Shown: piece after piece, positions 40,091 to 50,061 of the stretch
Layout of the letters: each line of letters opens with the position of its first letter
Position numbering within the stretch: position 1 is the stretch's first letter
Origin: Xanthomonas sp. DAR 35659
GTDB taxonomy: Bacteria > Pseudomonadota > Gammaproteobacteria > Xanthomonadales > Xanthomonadaceae
Assembly: GCF_041242975.1 (NCBI RefSeq)
Contig: NZ_CP162488.1
Span: 2,780,001-2,844,000, forward strand
Direction: 5' to 3'
DNA length: 64,000 nt
Notes under the pieces: model-generated
What the model saw: the letters and a program-made list of their open reading frames with translations, nothing else
Databases searched by the model: none
Told to the model about the DNA's origin: nothing
Program-made: the position numbers and the translations under genes

Positions 40091-40873
40091 ATGGCCGAAG
40101 GCAATACCAGCGATTCCCCCGAGCCGTCCGTGCACGATGCGACGGAGCAGGACGACCGCTTCCTGCTGACCAATGCACGGCAGATCCGGCAATTGCTGCA
40201 ATCGCTGATCAACCAGCGCTCCCAGGTCAGCGCGCACCCGAACGGCCGCGACCACGCCTTCTCGACCGCGCTGCTGGAACTGGACGAGGACTCCCTGCTG
40301 CTGGACCTGAGCGTCAACGACGCCAACAACCGCATGGCCGAACAGGCCGAGTACGTGCTGTGCTTCGCGCAGCTGGACAAGGTCCGCCTGCGCTTCCGGA
40401 TCGCCGGCCTGGAACTGGAGCAGCGCGACGGCGTGGCCGGCTTCCGCGCGCCACTGCCCGACACCTTGTATTACCTGCAGCGCCGCGAACACTTCCGACT
40501 CGAGACGCCCATCACGGAATCCCCGATGTGCGTCCTGCGGCTGACCGAGACCAGCCCGCCCACCGAGCTGGTGCTGCGCGTCATCGACATCAGCGGCGGC
40601 GGCGTGGCGGTGGCGCTGACGCCCGGCCAGCCCCTGCCGCAGAGCCAGCAGAGCTACCCACGCTGCGTCCTGCAGCTACCCGACGCCGACGCGATCCCGC
40701 TGACCCTGCAGGTCTGCAACATGCACCCGCACAAGCTGGCCAACGGCCAGGAGACGCTGCGCGTGGGGCTGCGCTTCGCCGACCTGCCGCGCGGCGCCGA
40801 CGCGACCATCCAGCGCTACATCTTCCGCATCGAACGCCTGCGCAGCGCCCGCAAGAGCGGCGCGCTGTCATGA
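40091..40873 (+). CDS. ycgR: YcgR-type flagellar brake protein (PilZ domain)
   Basis: c-di-GMP receptor that slows the flagellar motor. It has 260 residues from the ATG at 40091; an open stretch upstream overlaps MCP8 and the promoter. An N-terminal YcgR domain occupies ~30-130. The C-terminal PilZ domain shows the RxxxR motif in [10 protein letters not shown] and the DISGGGVAV box, both needed for c-di-GMP binding, so it should be competent. It sits between a receptor and cheW with a FliA-type promoter, which couples brake expression to the chemotaxis regulon. The two c-di-GMP enzymes at 52758 and 55419 could supply its ligand. Confidence 0.93.
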   Translation: MAEGNTSDSPEPSVHDATEQDDRFLLTNARQIRQLLQSLINQRSQVSAHPNGRDHAFSTALLELDEDSLLLDLSVNDANNRMAEQAEYVLCFAQLDKVRLRFRIAGLELEQRDGVAGFRAPLPDTLYYLQRREHFRLETPITESPMCVLRLTETSPPTELVLRVIDISGGGVAVALTPGQPLPQSQQSYPRCVLQLPDADAIPLTLQVCNMHPHKLANGQETLRVGLRFADLPRGADATIQRYIFRIERLRSARKSGALS

Positions 40874-40893
40874 ACCGGTCCTTGCCGGGTCGC

Positions 40894-40920
40894 TAAAGTT
40901 CCGCCGGCGCGCGCCGATCT
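40894..40920 (+). promoter_or_regulatory. FliA promoter of cheW
   Basis: TAAAGTTC (40894-40901), 11-nt spacer, GCCGATCT (40913-40920). Near-consensus -35. Confidence 0.82.
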
Positions 40921-40987
40921 TGTGCATGAGCCGCGCTTCCCCCTTCCCGCCTTCCTCCGCAATACCGGTGCGCACCAGGAGCCCACG

Positions 40988-41479
40988 ATGAACGACAAGA
41001 ACACCTCTGCCTCCGGCGCCACCGGCGGCGAATTCCTCAGCTTCACCCTCGGCGAAGAACACTACGGCGTGGATATCCTCAAGGTGCAGGAAATCCGCGG
41101 CTACGACTCGGTCACCCGGGTCCCGGACGCGCCGGAATACATCAAGGGCGTGATCAACCTGCGCGGCACCATCGTGCCGGTGATCGACCTGCGCCTGAAG
41201 CTGCGCTTGAAGGAAGCGCGCTACGACGCCTTCACCGTGATGATCGTGCTCAACGTCGAGGACCGCGTGGTCGGCATCGTGGTCGACAGCGTCTCCGACG
41301 TGATCCCGCTCAACGCCGAGCAGATCCGCCCGACCCCCGAGTTCGGCGCCGCGGTCGATACCCGCTTCATCTCCGGCATCGGCACCCAGGACGACAAGAT
41401 GCTGATCCTGCTGGACATCGAGACGCTGCTGGACAGCGCCGACCTGAGCCAGCACGCGCACGTGGACGAAGCGGCCTGA
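40988..41479 (+). CDS. cheW: CheW, receptor-kinase coupling protein
   Basis: 163-residue CheW-fold coupler linking receptors to CheA. The ATG at 40988 follows the ribosome site AGGAG; upstream in-frame codons lie in the leader. Core motifs are FTLGEEHYGVDILKVQEI, VINLRGTIVPVIDLR, VVDSVSDVIPL and DDKMLILLDIE. Single gene with its own FliA promoter and terminator, placed in the receptor array rather than next to cheA. It may serve both CheA kinases. Confidence 0.96.
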   Translation: MNDKNTSASGATGGEFLSFTLGEEHYGVDILKVQEIRGYDSVTRVPDAPEYIKGVINLRGTIVPVIDLRLKLRLKEARYDAFTVMIVLNVEDRVVGIVVDSVSDVIPLNAEQIRPTPEFGAAVDTRFISGIGTQDDKMLILLDIETLLDSADLSQHAHVDEAA

Positions 41480-41503
41480 GCCCCGGCCGCCGCCCCGTTG
41501 CAG

Positions 41504-41534
41504 AAAACCCGCCGCGCACCGGCGGGTTTTTTTT
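41504..41534 (+). terminator. Intrinsic terminator after cheW
   Basis: AACCCGCCG / CGGCGGGTT-type stem with a short CGCAC loop and a run of eight T. Strong rho-independent form. Confidence 0.92.
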
Positions 41535-41567
41535 GTGGAAATGCGAACTGCTTATCACTTGCGCCGA

Positions 41568-41594
41568 TCAAGTTCGGCGGGATCGCGCCGATAG
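41568..41594 (+). promoter_or_regulatory. FliA promoter of the small secreted protein-MCP9 operon
   Basis: TCAAGTTC (41568-41575), 11-nt spacer, GCCGATAG (41587-41594). Confidence 0.87.
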
Positions 41595-41658
41595 CTGATT
41601 AGTGGCCCGCCCCAGCATCGGGCCGATCCATTTCCCCACCCTAAAGGAGTCGTCCCCC

Positions 41659-42039
41659 ATGAAGCCGAAGTTCCCCCTGCTGCTGATCCTGCTGCTTGCC
41701 GCCAGCCCGAGCGTGTTCGCCCAGTCGCAGCAGATGATTCCGCCGGAGATGGCGTCCCGCTTCGTCGGCAAGGACGGCATGGTCTGCGGCAAGGTCGAGA
41801 AGGCCAAGTACGCGCAGAACTCCGAAGGCGAACCGACCTTCCTGTACATGGGCGGCATGTTCCCGCGCCACACCTTCTCCGCGCGCATCGCCGGCGCCGA
41901 CCGCGGCAAGTTCGGCTTCGCGCCGGAAACCCTGGAAGGCAAGGACGTGTGCGTGATCGGCAAGATCGAACGCGACAGCTCGCGCGCCGAGATCCAGGTC
42001 AGCGCGCCGTCCAGCCTGAAGCTGGCCACGATCAAGTAA
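41659..42039 (+). CDS. Small secreted protein of unknown function in an MCP operon
   Basis: 126 residues with a signal peptide ([21 protein letters not shown], cut before QSQQ) and ribosome site AAGGAG at 41643-41648. The mature part (~105 residues) contains strands such as [24 protein letters not shown] and [12 protein letters not shown], an arrangement that suggests a small OB-like barrel. Two cysteines (VCGK, VCVI) could form a disulfide. It has a FliA promoter and lies 100 nt before MCP9 with no terminator between, so it is probably co-expressed with that receptor. I recognise no named family; a binding-protein role is only a guess. Confidence 0.85.
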   Translation: MKPKFPLLLILLLAASPSVFAQSQQMIPPEMASRFVGKDGMVCGKVEKAKYAQNSEGEPTFLYMGGMFPRHTFSARIAGADRGKFGFAPETLEGKDVCVIGKIERDSSRAEIQVSAPSSLKLATIK

Positions 42040-42139
42040 GCCGGGAGCGTCGCTGCGCCGGAGCCTTCGCGCTTCGGCACGGCGGCGCTTTCGCTTTTTG
42101 GGACTTCGCCGCCGTCGCCGAACCAAGGGGAATGCGTTC

Positions 42140-44530
42140 ATGCAGTGGATAAAGAATCTGAAAGTGATGCCGAAGCTGATGCTGGCCTTCGGTCTGGTGC
42201 TCGCGATCATGCTGGTGCAGGGGCTCGCGGCCTACAACGGCCTGCGTTCGCTGAACGACGTGGCCGATGGCGTCTCCAAGAACGTGGTGCCCAGCGTGCG
42301 CACCGGTGGCGAGATCCGCGGCATCCTCGGCGAGTACCGCAATGCGGCCTACCAGAGTCTGATTCGCAGCAGCGATGCGCTGAAGAAGGAGTCGGGGGAA
42401 CGCCAGATCGCGCTGGGCAAGCAGTTGGACCAGACGCTGGCCGCCTATCCGGCGCTGATCGGCAGCGAGAAGGAGCGCGAGATCTACAAGCGCATGCTCG
42501 CCGACTGGACGAAGGCGAAAACGTCGTACCAGTCCGTGAACGAAATGCTGCAGCTGGAGCTGCACGACGACGCGGTCGATACCTTCACCAGCGAGACCCG
42601 CACCCTGCACAACAAGGTGGTCGCCGATGTGGTGGATCTGATCGCCGAAAACGATCGCCGCGCCAAGGACGCCGCGCAGACCGCCGGCGGCACCTACGGC
42701 AAGGCATCGGCCACCCTGCTGGTCTGCCTGCTGATCGGTGTGGCCGGCGCGGTCGGCCTGGCCTGGCTGTTCGGGCGCATGCTGGCCAGCAACGTGCGCA
42801 GCGCGGTCAAGATCGCCAACGATGTCGCCGGCGGCAAGCTCGACGGGCACATCGACGCCAGCGGCCAGGACGAGATCGGCGAACTGATGCAGGCGCTCAA
42901 GCGCATGCAGCAGGACCTACGCGAGCGCACCGAGCGCGATGCGGCGGTGGCCGCCGAGAACCTGCGCATCCGCACCGCCCTGGACAACTCCACCACCGGC
43001 ATGTTCATCGCCGACCTGGACTACAACATCGTCTACGCCAACCCGTCGATGCAGGGCATCGTCGACAAGTACGCCGACCAGATCCACAGCGTCGCCCCCG
43101 CCTTCGATTCGAGCATGCCGCTGGTCGGCTCCTCGCTGACCGTGCTCGAGCACGGCAACCTGCTCGACACCCGCACGCTGGCGACGATCGAGTCCAAGGG
43201 CGTCACCGAACGCGAGATGGCCTATGGCCATGCCCGCATCGCCCAGATCATCTCCAGCATCCGCGACGCGCATGGCAGCCATGTCGGCTTCGTCTGCGAA
43301 TCGCGCGACCGCACCCTGGAATCCCAGGTCGAGGAGGAAGTGGCCAGGATCGTGCAGGCCGCCGCCGCCGGCGACCTGTCCGGACGCGTGGCCACCGACG
43401 GCAAGCACGGCTTCTTCCTGCAGTTGGCGCAGCAGCTCAACGGCCTGCTGCAGGCCAACGGCGACAGCATCGGCGAAGTCTCCAAGCTGCTGACCGCGCT
43501 GTCGCAAGGCGACCTGACCGCGCGCATGCATGGCGATTTCCACGGCGTGTTCGCCACGATGCGCGACGACGCCAACGCCACCGCCGAACAGCTGGCCGGC
43601 ATCGTCGGCCGCATCCAGCAGGCCGCAGTCTCGATCAACGCCGCCGCCGGCGAGATCGCCTCCGGCAACGACGACCTGTCGCGCCGCACCGAGCAGCAGG
43701 CGGCGAACCTGGAAGAGACCGCCGCCTCGATGGAGGAACTGACCTCCACCGTGCGCCAGAACGCCGAGCACGCGCGCCAGGCCAACCAGCTCGCCGTGGG
43801 CGCGGCCTCGGTCGCCTCGCAGGGCGGCGAGGTGGTCGGCAAGGTCGTGACCACCATGAGCGGCATCGAGACCTCCTCGAAGAAGATCGCCGACATCATC
43901 AGCGTCATCGACGGCATCGCCTTCCAGACCAACATCCTGGCGCTCAATGCTGCGGTGGAAGCGGCGCGTGCCGGCGAGCAGGGCCGCGGCTTCGCCGTGG
44001 TCGCCTCGGAAGTGCGCACCCTGGCCCAGCGCTCGGCCAACGCCGCCAAGGAGATCAAGGGCCTGATCGACGCGTCGGTCAGCCAGGTCGCCAACGGCTC
44101 GGCGCTGGTGCGCCAGGCCGGCCAGACCATGCAGGAGATCGTATCCTCGGTGCAGCGCGTCACCGACATCATGAGCGAGATCGCCGCCGCCTCGCAGGAG
44201 CAGTCGGCCGGCATCGAGCAGGTCAACCAGACCGTGACGCAGATGGACGAGACCACCCAGCAGAACGCCGCCCTGGTCGAGGAAGCCACGGCCGCCGCAC
44301 GCTCGATGGAGGAACAGGCCGGGCAGTTGACCGAAGCGGTCGCGATCTTCCGCGTGGAGCAGTCGCCGGCCAGCGCGCCCGCCAGTGCGCCGGCACCGCG
44401 CCATGCGCAGGTGCACTCGATACGCGAGGTGGCGAAGAAGCCGGCCGCGGTGCCGAGCAAGCCGGCGCTGGCGACCAGCAGCAAGAAGTCCGTACCGGCC
44501 CTGGCCGATTCGGACTGGCAGGAGTTCTGA
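42140..44530 (+). CDS. MCP9, methyl-accepting chemotaxis protein, 4HB sensor plus PAS
   Basis: 796 residues from the ATG at 42140 ([17 protein letters not shown]). TM1 ~12-32, 4HB-like periplasmic domain ~33-185, TM2 ~190-212, HAMP (GKLDGHI). PAS-like ~275-395 ([34 protein letters not shown]), two HAMP-like units (GDLSGRV, GDLTARM), signalling domain from ~507, where it has TVRQN instead of the TVKQN of the other receptors. It ends DWQEF, a WxEF tether. Probably read with the small secreted protein upstream. A strong terminator follows. Confidence 0.95.
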   Translation: MQWIKNLKVMPKLMLAFGLVLAIMLVQGLAAYNGLRSLNDVADGVSKNVVPSVRTGGEIRGILGEYRNAAYQSLIRSSDALKKESGERQIALGKQLDQTLAAYPALIGSEKEREIYKRMLADWTKAKTSYQSVNEMLQLELHDDAVDTFTSETRTLHNKVVADVVDLIAENDRRAKDAAQTAGGTYGKASATLLVCLLIGVAGAVGLAWLFGRMLASNVRSAVKIANDVAGGKLDGHIDASGQDEIGELMQALKRMQQDLRERTERDAAVAAENLRIRTALDNSTTGMFIADLDYNIVYANPSMQGIVDKYADQIHSVAPAFDSSMPLVGSSLTVLEHGNLLDTRTLATIESKGVTEREMAYGHARIAQIISSIRDAHGSHVGFVCESRDRTLESQVEEEVARIVQAAAAGDLSGRVATDGKHGFFLQLAQQLNGLLQANGDSIGEVSKLLTALSQGDLTARMHGDFHGVFATMRDDANATAEQLAGIVGRIQQAAVSINAAAGEIASGNDDLSRRTEQQAANLEETAASMEELTSTVRQNAEHARQANQLAVGAASVASQGGEVVGKVVTTMSGIETSSKKIADIISVIDGIAFQTNILALNAAVEAARAGEQGRGFAVVASEVRTLAQRSANAAKEIKGLIDASVSQVANGSALVRQAGQTMQEIVSSVQRVTDIMSEIAAASQEQSAGIEQVNQTVTQMDETTQQNAALVEEATAAARSMEEQAGQLTEAVAIFRVEQSPASAPASAPAPRHAQVHSIREVAKKPAAVPSKPALATSSKKSVPALADSDWQEF

Positions 44531-44562
44531 GGCGCCAGCCTCGCGCCCCTGCGGCATCCAGG

Positions 44563-44593
44563 ATCCCCGGCCTTCGCGCCGGGGATTTTTTTT
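44563..44593 (+). terminator. Intrinsic terminator after MCP9
   Basis: ATCCCCGGC / GCCGGGGAT stem, six-base loop, then eight T (44586-44593). Confidence 0.93.
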
Positions 44594-44625
44594 GGGGAGG
44601 ACCGCGCGCATGCCGGGCGCACATC

Positions 44626-44652
44626 TCAACTTTGTGACGGCGGCGCCGCTAA
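44626..44652 (+). promoter_or_regulatory. FliA promoter of MCP10
   Basis: TCAACTTT (44626-44633), 11-nt spacer, GCCGCTAA (44645-44652); start codon 32 nt on. Confidence 0.85.
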
Positions 44653-44683
44653 GACTTTCGAGACAACTCGAAGGCCTTACTCC

Positions 44684-46933
44684 ATGTCGTACACCTCGCT
44701 CGTTGCCCGCCTGTCGGATCTGCCGCTGCGCCGCAAGTTCGTCTGGCAAACCGTGCTGCTGGGCGGCGGCATCGTGCTGCTGGCGATCCTGGCCGCGCGC
44801 ATGCAATACGTGGACATCCGCAATACCCGCGAACAGGCGCTGAAGAGCCAGATCGAGCTGGCGCTGGGCGTGGTGCAGGCCTATGCGGCCAAGGCGGAGG
44901 CCGGGCAGATGCCGTTGGCCGATGCGCAGCGCACCGCCCTGGCCACGCTCGAATCGATGCGTGCCCGCGACGGCGTGGACTATTTCTACGTGCATGACAT
45001 GCACCCGACGATGCTGATGCACCCCACCCGGCACGACCTGGTCGGCAAGGACCTCAGCGGCGTGCTCAGCGCCGACGGCAAGCCGATCTTCCGCCAGTTC
45101 GTGACCGCCGCCAACGCCGGCGGCGGCTACGTGGACTATCTGTGGCCCAAGCCGGGCAACGACAAGCCGGTCGAGAAGGTGTCCTACAACGCGCCGTTCA
45201 AGCCCTGGAACTGGGTCATCGGCACCGGCGTGTACATGGACGACGTGCAGGCGCAGGCGCTGCGGTTCACCGGGGTGATGACCGTGGCCGGCGGCCTGCT
45301 GGTGCTGATCACCTTCGGCATCAACTGGCTGATCGGCAGCTCGGTGCTGGTGCCGGTGGGCCGTGCGCTGCACGCGATCCGCGCGGTCTCCAGGGGCGAC
45401 CTCAGCGTCCGCATCGACAACCCGGGGCGCGACGAGACCGGGCAGATGCTGCGCGCCACCGGCGAAATGATCCACGTGCTGGAACGCTTCTCCAGCGAGA
45501 CCTCGAAGATGGCGCTGCTGCACGCGGACAAGGACATCTCCCACCGCATGCCGAACGACTTCCCCGGCGTCTATGGCGAACTGGCGACCGGCATCAACAC
45601 GATGATGTTCGAGCACCTGGACGCGATCGTGGAGGCGGTGGAGATCCTCAACGAGTACGCCAACGGCGACCTGCGCCGCGACGCCCGGCGCCTGCCCGGC
45701 AGCCGCGCGGTGCTGCACGAATCGATGGACGCGGCCAAGGCCAGCCTGCTGGCGATCAATACCGAGATCAAGCGCCTGGCCGCCGCGGCCGCGGCCGGCG
45801 ACTTCAGCGCCCGCGGCGATGCGGCGCACTTCCAGCACGATTTCCGGCTGATGGTGCAGGACCTCAACGCGATGATGGAGGTCAGCGACCGCAACCTGGG
45901 CAAGCTGTCCGCGCTGCTGCAGTCCATCGCCGCCGGCGACCTGACCGCGCGCATGCACGGCGAGTTCCAGGGCGTGTTCGCCACCATGCGCGACGACGCC
46001 AATGCCACCGCCGACCAGCTCGCCGATATCGTCGGCCGCATCCAGCACGCCGCGCTCTCGATCAACACCGCGAGTACCGAGATCGCCGCCGGCAACGACG
46101 ACCTGTCGCGCCGCACCGAACAACAGGCCGCCAGCCTGGAGGAGACCGCCGCCTCGATGGAGGAGCTGACCTCCACAGTGAAGCAGAACGCCGAACACGC
46201 GCGCCAGGCCAACCAGCTCGCGGTCGGCGCGGCCGCGGTCGCCTCGCAGGGCGGCGACGTGGTCGGCCAGGTGGTGACCACCATGAGCGGGATCGAGACC
46301 TCCTCGAAGAAGATCGCCGACATCATCAGCGTCATCGACGGCATCGCCTTCCAGACCAACATCCTGGCGCTCAATGCCGCGGTGGAAGCGGCGCGCGCCG
46401 GCGAACAGGGCCGCGGCTTCGCCGTGGTCGCCTCGGAAGTACGTACCCTCGCCCAGCGTTCGGCGGGCGCGGCCAAGGAGATCAAGGGCCTGATCGACGA
46501 CTCGGTCACCCGTGTCGCCGAAGGCTCGGCGCTGGTCGACAAGGCCGGCCAGACCATGCAGGAGATCGTGGCCTCGGTGCAGCGCGTGACCGACATCATG
46601 GGCGAGATCTCCGCCGCCTCGCAGGAACAGTCGGCCGGCATCGAGCAGGTCAACCAGACCGTGACGCAGATGGACGAGGCCACCCAGCAGAACGCCGCGC
46701 TGGTCGAGGAAGCCAGCGCATCGGCGCGGGCCCTGGAGGAAGAGGCGCGCCGATTGGGCGAGGCCGCGGCCGTGTTCCGGCTCGGCGGCGCCGCCACCGC
46801 CACGGCACCTGTTGTTGCCGCCGCTGCGCCTGCGCGCGCGCCGGCGCGTCCCGCGGTCAAGCCGGCCCGGCCTGCCAGGAGCGCGCCGCGCGCGCCCACG
46901 GCGGTCGCCGAGACCAACTGGGCGGAATTCTGA
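44684..46933 (+). CDS. MCP10, methyl-accepting chemotaxis protein, sCache_2-type sensor
   Basis: 749 residues. TM1 ~18-37. The periplasmic single-Cache domain (~40-190) shows [48 protein letters not shown], as in sCache_2 receptors. TM2 ~195-218. Five HAMP-like units of the MCP1 type ([35 protein letters not shown]), signalling domain from ~468, and a NWAEF C-terminus that closely resembles the Tsr tether NWETF. The DNA at 45590-46000 is nearly the same as in MCP1. sCache_2 receptors often bind small carboxylates; the ligand here is unknown. Confidence 0.95.
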   Translation: MSYTSLVARLSDLPLRRKFVWQTVLLGGGIVLLAILAARMQYVDIRNTREQALKSQIELALGVVQAYAAKAEAGQMPLADAQRTALATLESMRARDGVDYFYVHDMHPTMLMHPTRHDLVGKDLSGVLSADGKPIFRQFVTAANAGGGYVDYLWPKPGNDKPVEKVSYNAPFKPWNWVIGTGVYMDDVQAQALRFTGVMTVAGGLLVLITFGINWLIGSSVLVPVGRALHAIRAVSRGDLSVRIDNPGRDETGQMLRATGEMIHVLERFSSETSKMALLHADKDISHRMPNDFPGVYGELATGINTMMFEHLDAIVEAVEILNEYANGDLRRDARRLPGSRAVLHESMDAAKASLLAINTEIKRLAAAAAAGDFSARGDAAHFQHDFRLMVQDLNAMMEVSDRNLGKLSALLQSIAAGDLTARMHGEFQGVFATMRDDANATADQLADIVGRIQHAALSINTASTEIAAGNDDLSRRTEQQAASLEETAASMEELTSTVKQNAEHARQANQLAVGAAAVASQGGDVVGQVVTTMSGIETSSKKIADIISVIDGIAFQTNILALNAAVEAARAGEQGRGFAVVASEVRTLAQRSAGAAKEIKGLIDDSVTRVAEGSALVDKAGQTMQEIVASVQRVTDIMGEISAASQEQSAGIEQVNQTVTQMDEATQQNAALVEEASASARALEEEARRLGEAAAVFRLGGAATATAPVVAAAAPARAPARPAVKPARPARSAPRAPTAVAETNWAEF

Positions 46934-47002
46934 ACCGTGATGGTCCCCGCGGCGGGGACCGCTGCGGCATCCCAGTTGCATGGATGCCGCGGACCGAACC
47001 GC

Positions 47003-47029
47003 TCAAGCCCTGGGCGACCCCGTCGATAC
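47003..47029 (+). promoter_or_regulatory. FliA promoter of the tailless sensor-MCP11 unit
   Basis: TCAAGCCC (47003-47010), 11-nt spacer, GTCGATAC (47022-47029); start codon of the tailless sensor 70 nt on. Confidence 0.7.
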
Positions 47030-47099
47030 ACGAGGTGACGCATGAACGCACTGCCTGCCCGATCCATGCCGTCGCCATCGCCGCTTCGGGGGACATGAG

Positions 47100-47666
47100 A
47101 TGCCACGCTATACCGACCTGAGGTCGTCGCTGCTCGCCTCGCTGCTGTGCCTGATGGGCTGCGCGCTGGTGATCGGCGCGGCCCGACTGAGTACCGCGCT
47201 TGACGCCTCGCGGGAGCATCTGCTGCAGCTGCAGACCCGGCAGGCGCCATCGGCGCTGGCCCTGCGCGAACTGCGCGCGCAGTTGGCGGAGCTGCGGCTG
47301 TACCAACTCTCGCTGGTCGCCGCGACCGGCAACGCCGCGGACGTGGCCGACTGCGACCGGCGCATCGCGCGCACGTTGCAGGGCGTGCATCGGCAACTGG
47401 CCCTGTACGTCGCCAGCCGGCCCGACGGCGAAGAGGACCGTCGCTTCGCCCGGGTTCGGACCGAGCTGGACGCCTTCCTGGACCTGCACCGGCAGCTCAG
47501 CGCCGCGGTGCATGCCGGCGACCGCGACCGCGCCGGGCAGCTGTCCACGCAACGGGCGCTGCCGCTGCGGCGGACGCTGTTCGCCCACCTGATGGAGCTG
47601 GACCGGATCAACGCCCGCCAGGCGTCGGCCAGCCACGCAACGCCCCGCGCCTACGCCGCGCGCTAG
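47100..47666 (+). CDS. Lone 4-helix-bundle receptor sensor domain without signalling tail
   Basis: 188 residues: an N-terminal membrane helix (~8-30, [20 protein letters not shown]) then a helical periplasmic domain to the end. It is collinear with the sensor of MCP11: [15 protein letters not shown] against [14 protein letters not shown], and [16 protein letters not shown] against [15 protein letters not shown]. There is no second TM, HAMP or methyl-accepting domain; the frame stops at 47664 with no MCP remnant before the intact MCP11 start 67 nt on. It has its own FliA promoter. It may dimerise with or compete against MCP11 or bind its ligand; it could also be a duplication by-product on the way out. 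Confidence 0.8.
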   Translation: MPRYTDLRSSLLASLLCLMGCALVIGAARLSTALDASREHLLQLQTRQAPSALALRELRAQLAELRLYQLSLVAATGNAADVADCDRRIARTLQGVHRQLALYVASRPDGEEDRRFARVRTELDAFLDLHRQLSAAVHAGDRDRAGQLSTQRALPLRRTLFAHLMELDRINARQASASHATPRAYAAR

Positions 47667-47733
47667 CGCATCCCCTGCCCCTCCCCAGCACCGCTTCGGC
47701 ACCTTCTTCGGCAAACGCCCGCACGGAATCGTC

Positions 47734-49971
47734 ATGAACTTCTTCAAGCAGCTGAAAATCCGCGACAAGCTGATGCTCGCCTTCGCCCTGATCACGTTAT
47801 TGACCGTGGTGCTGGGCGCGTTCACCTATTCGCGGACCACCCTGGCGATGAGCGAACTGCGGCGCATCGAAGTGGATTGGGTGCCGGCCACCCAGGCGCT
47901 GGCCGAGGTCCGTGCGCAGTTGGGCGAATTCCGCACCTACGAGCTGGCGCAGATCGCGCGCGCCAACGACCCGGAGGCGGTGGCGGATTACTTCAAGCGC
48001 ATGCAGAAGGTGCGCGCCGAAGTGCAGAAGAACCAGATCGTCATCGAGCGGGTGATGCGCGAGAAGCAGCAGGCGCAGATGTACGCCGGAGTCAAGGACA
48101 CGCTGCAGGCCTACCTGCACAGCAACAGCCTGATGGGCGATGCGCTGCGCGGCGGCGACGTCGCCGCCGCGCAGGCGATCTCCGACAAGCAGTCGCGGCC
48201 GCAGCGGCGCGAACTGTTCGACCGCATCGTGGCGCTGACCGACTACAACGTCGCGCAACTGAACCGGGAAATGGACGCCATCAATGCGCAACTGGCGCGG
48301 ACCAAGCTGCTGATCATGACCCTGCTGGGGCTGGTCATCACCGCCGCCGCCAGCATCGGCTGGCTGATCGCGCGCGGCATCGCGCGGCAACTCGACGCGG
48401 CGCGGCAGCTGTCGCAGGCCATCGCCCGCGGCGAACTGGATAGCCGCGTACAGGCGCGCTCCAACGACGAGATCGGCCAACTGATGGGCGACATGCTGGA
48501 CATGCGCGGCCGCATCCGCGCGGTGATCGACGCGCAGAACCAGATGGCGCAGCGCCATGAGCAGGGCACGATCAGCTACCGCATGGACGAGGCCGCCTTC
48601 CCCGGCGATTACGGGCACATGGTCAAGGCCACCAACGACCTGGTCGGCGCGCATATCGCGGTGAAGATGCGCCTGGTGCAGATCATCGAGCGCTATGCGA
48701 TCGGCGACCTCAGCGAGGACATGGACCGCCTGCCCGGCGAGAAGGCGGTGGTGACCGAGGCGATGGACACCGCCAAGGCCAACCTGATGGCGATGAACGC
48801 GCAGGTCAAGCAACTGGCCGAGGCCGCGGCGGCCGGCGACTTCAGCGCCCGCGGCGATGCCGCGCGCTTCCAGTACGACTTCCGCGCGATGGTGGAGAAC
48901 CTCAACGCGATGATGGAGGTCAGCGACCGCACCCTGGGCGAACTGTCGCAGTTGCTGCAGGCCATCGCCTCCGGCGACCTGAGCGTGCGCATGCACGGCG
49001 ACTTCCACGGCGTGTTCGCCACCATGCGCGACGACGCCAACGCCACCGCCGAGCAATTGGCCGCCATCGTCGGCCGCATCCAGAACGCGGCCGCCAGCAT
49101 CAATGTCGCATCCTCGGAAATCGCCGCCGGCAACGACGACCTGTCGCGCCGCACCGAGCAGCAGGCCGCCAGCCTGGAGGAGACCGCCGCCTCGATGGAG
49201 GAGCTGACCTCCACCGTCAAGCAGAACGCCGAACACGCGCGCCAGGCCAATCAACTCGCGGTGGGCGCCGCCTCGGTCGCCTCGCAGGGTGGCGAGGTGG
49301 TCGCGCAGGTGGTGAGCACCATGAGCGGCATCGAGGCGTCGTCGAAGAAGATCGCCGACATCATCAGCGTCATCGACGGCATCGCCTTCCAGACCAACAT
49401 CCTGGCCTTGAATGCGGCCGTGGAAGCGGCCCGCGCCGGCGAACAGGGTCGCGGCTTCGCCGTGGTCGCCTCGGAAGTGCGCACCCTCGCCCAGCGTTCG
49501 GCGGGCGCGGCCAAGGAGATCAAGGGCCTGATCGACGATTCGGTCACCCGTGTCGCCGAAGGCTCGGCGCTGGTGGACCAGGCCGGCCGCACCATGCAGG
49601 AGATCGTGGCCTCGGTGCAGCGCGTCACCGACATCATGGGCGAGATCTCCGCCGCCTCGCAGGAGCAGTCGGCCGGCATCGAGCAGGTCCACCAGACCGT
49701 GACGCAAATGGACGAGACCACCCAGCAGAACGCCGCGCTGGTCGAGGAAGCCACCGCCGCCGCGCGCACGATGCAGACCCAGGCCAACCAGCTCAGCGCC
49801 ACGGTCGCCGAGTTCAAGCTGGACACGCGGGCCGCCGCGCCGGCACCCCTGGCCCTGGCGGCGGCGCCGGCCCAGGTCAGGGCGCGCCCCGGCGCCGCCG
49901 CCTCGCGTCCGGCGCCGCGCGTGCGCAGCGCCGCCGGCGCCACCGCCGCGGACCAGTGGCAGGAATTCTGA
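47734..49971 (+). CDS. MCP11, methyl-accepting chemotaxis protein, 4HB sensor
   Basis: 745 residues. TM1 ~12-32. The 4HB periplasmic domain (~33-190; [20 protein letters not shown]) is homologous to the lone sensor upstream. TM2 ~192-213. Five HAMP-like units (GELDSRV, GTISYRM, GDLSEDM, GDFSARG, GDLSVRM), combining features of both HAMP-chain types in this array; signalling domain from ~465, with [11 protein letters not shown] instead of the usual QVNQ. It ends QWQEF, a CheR/CheB tether. Probably co-transcribed with the lone sensor (67-nt gap). The cheRDB promoter follows 36 nt later. Confidence 0.95.
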   Translation: MNFFKQLKIRDKLMLAFALITLLTVVLGAFTYSRTTLAMSELRRIEVDWVPATQALAEVRAQLGEFRTYELAQIARANDPEAVADYFKRMQKVRAEVQKNQIVIERVMREKQQAQMYAGVKDTLQAYLHSNSLMGDALRGGDVAAAQAISDKQSRPQRRELFDRIVALTDYNVAQLNREMDAINAQLARTKLLIMTLLGLVITAAASIGWLIARGIARQLDAARQLSQAIARGELDSRVQARSNDEIGQLMGDMLDMRGRIRAVIDAQNQMAQRHEQGTISYRMDEAAFPGDYGHMVKATNDLVGAHIAVKMRLVQIIERYAIGDLSEDMDRLPGEKAVVTEAMDTAKANLMAMNAQVKQLAEAAAAGDFSARGDAARFQYDFRAMVENLNAMMEVSDRTLGELSQLLQAIASGDLSVRMHGDFHGVFATMRDDANATAEQLAAIVGRIQNAAASINVASSEIAAGNDDLSRRTEQQAASLEETAASMEELTSTVKQNAEHARQANQLAVGAASVASQGGEVVAQVVSTMSGIEASSKKIADIISVIDGIAFQTNILALNAAVEAARAGEQGRGFAVVASEVRTLAQRSAGAAKEIKGLIDDSVTRVAEGSALVDQAGRTMQEIVASVQRVTDIMGEISAASQEQSAGIEQVHQTVTQMDETTQQNAALVEEATAAARTMQTQANQLSATVAEFKLDTRAAAPAPLALAAAPAQVRARPGAAASRPAPRVRSAAGATAADQWQEF

Positions 49972-50006
49972 TCGGCCAGCGGCACCGGCCATGCCTCCCT
50001 CCGGCG

Positions 50007-50033
50007 TCAATTTCGTGCGGCGCCGGCCGATAA
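50007..50033 (+). promoter_or_regulatory. FliA promoter of cheR-cheD-cheB
   Basis: TCAATTTC (50007-50014), 11-nt spacer, GCCGATAA (50026-50033). The -10 is a perfect consensus match. Confidence 0.92.
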
Positions 50034-50061
50034 CCCGTTAGACCGATCACCGCTGCGAGCC

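Noticed and set aside
46942..46960. Seven-pair GC hairpin after MCP10
   Set aside because: Short stem and no U-tract; not enough to call a terminator.
42917..46981. Very long minus-strand open frame (over 1300 codons) opposite MCP9-MCP10
   Set aside because: It mirrors the receptor genes in a GC-rich codon context, is His/Arg/Gly-rich, has no family signature and no ribosome site. The same holds for the other large antisense frames in the window.
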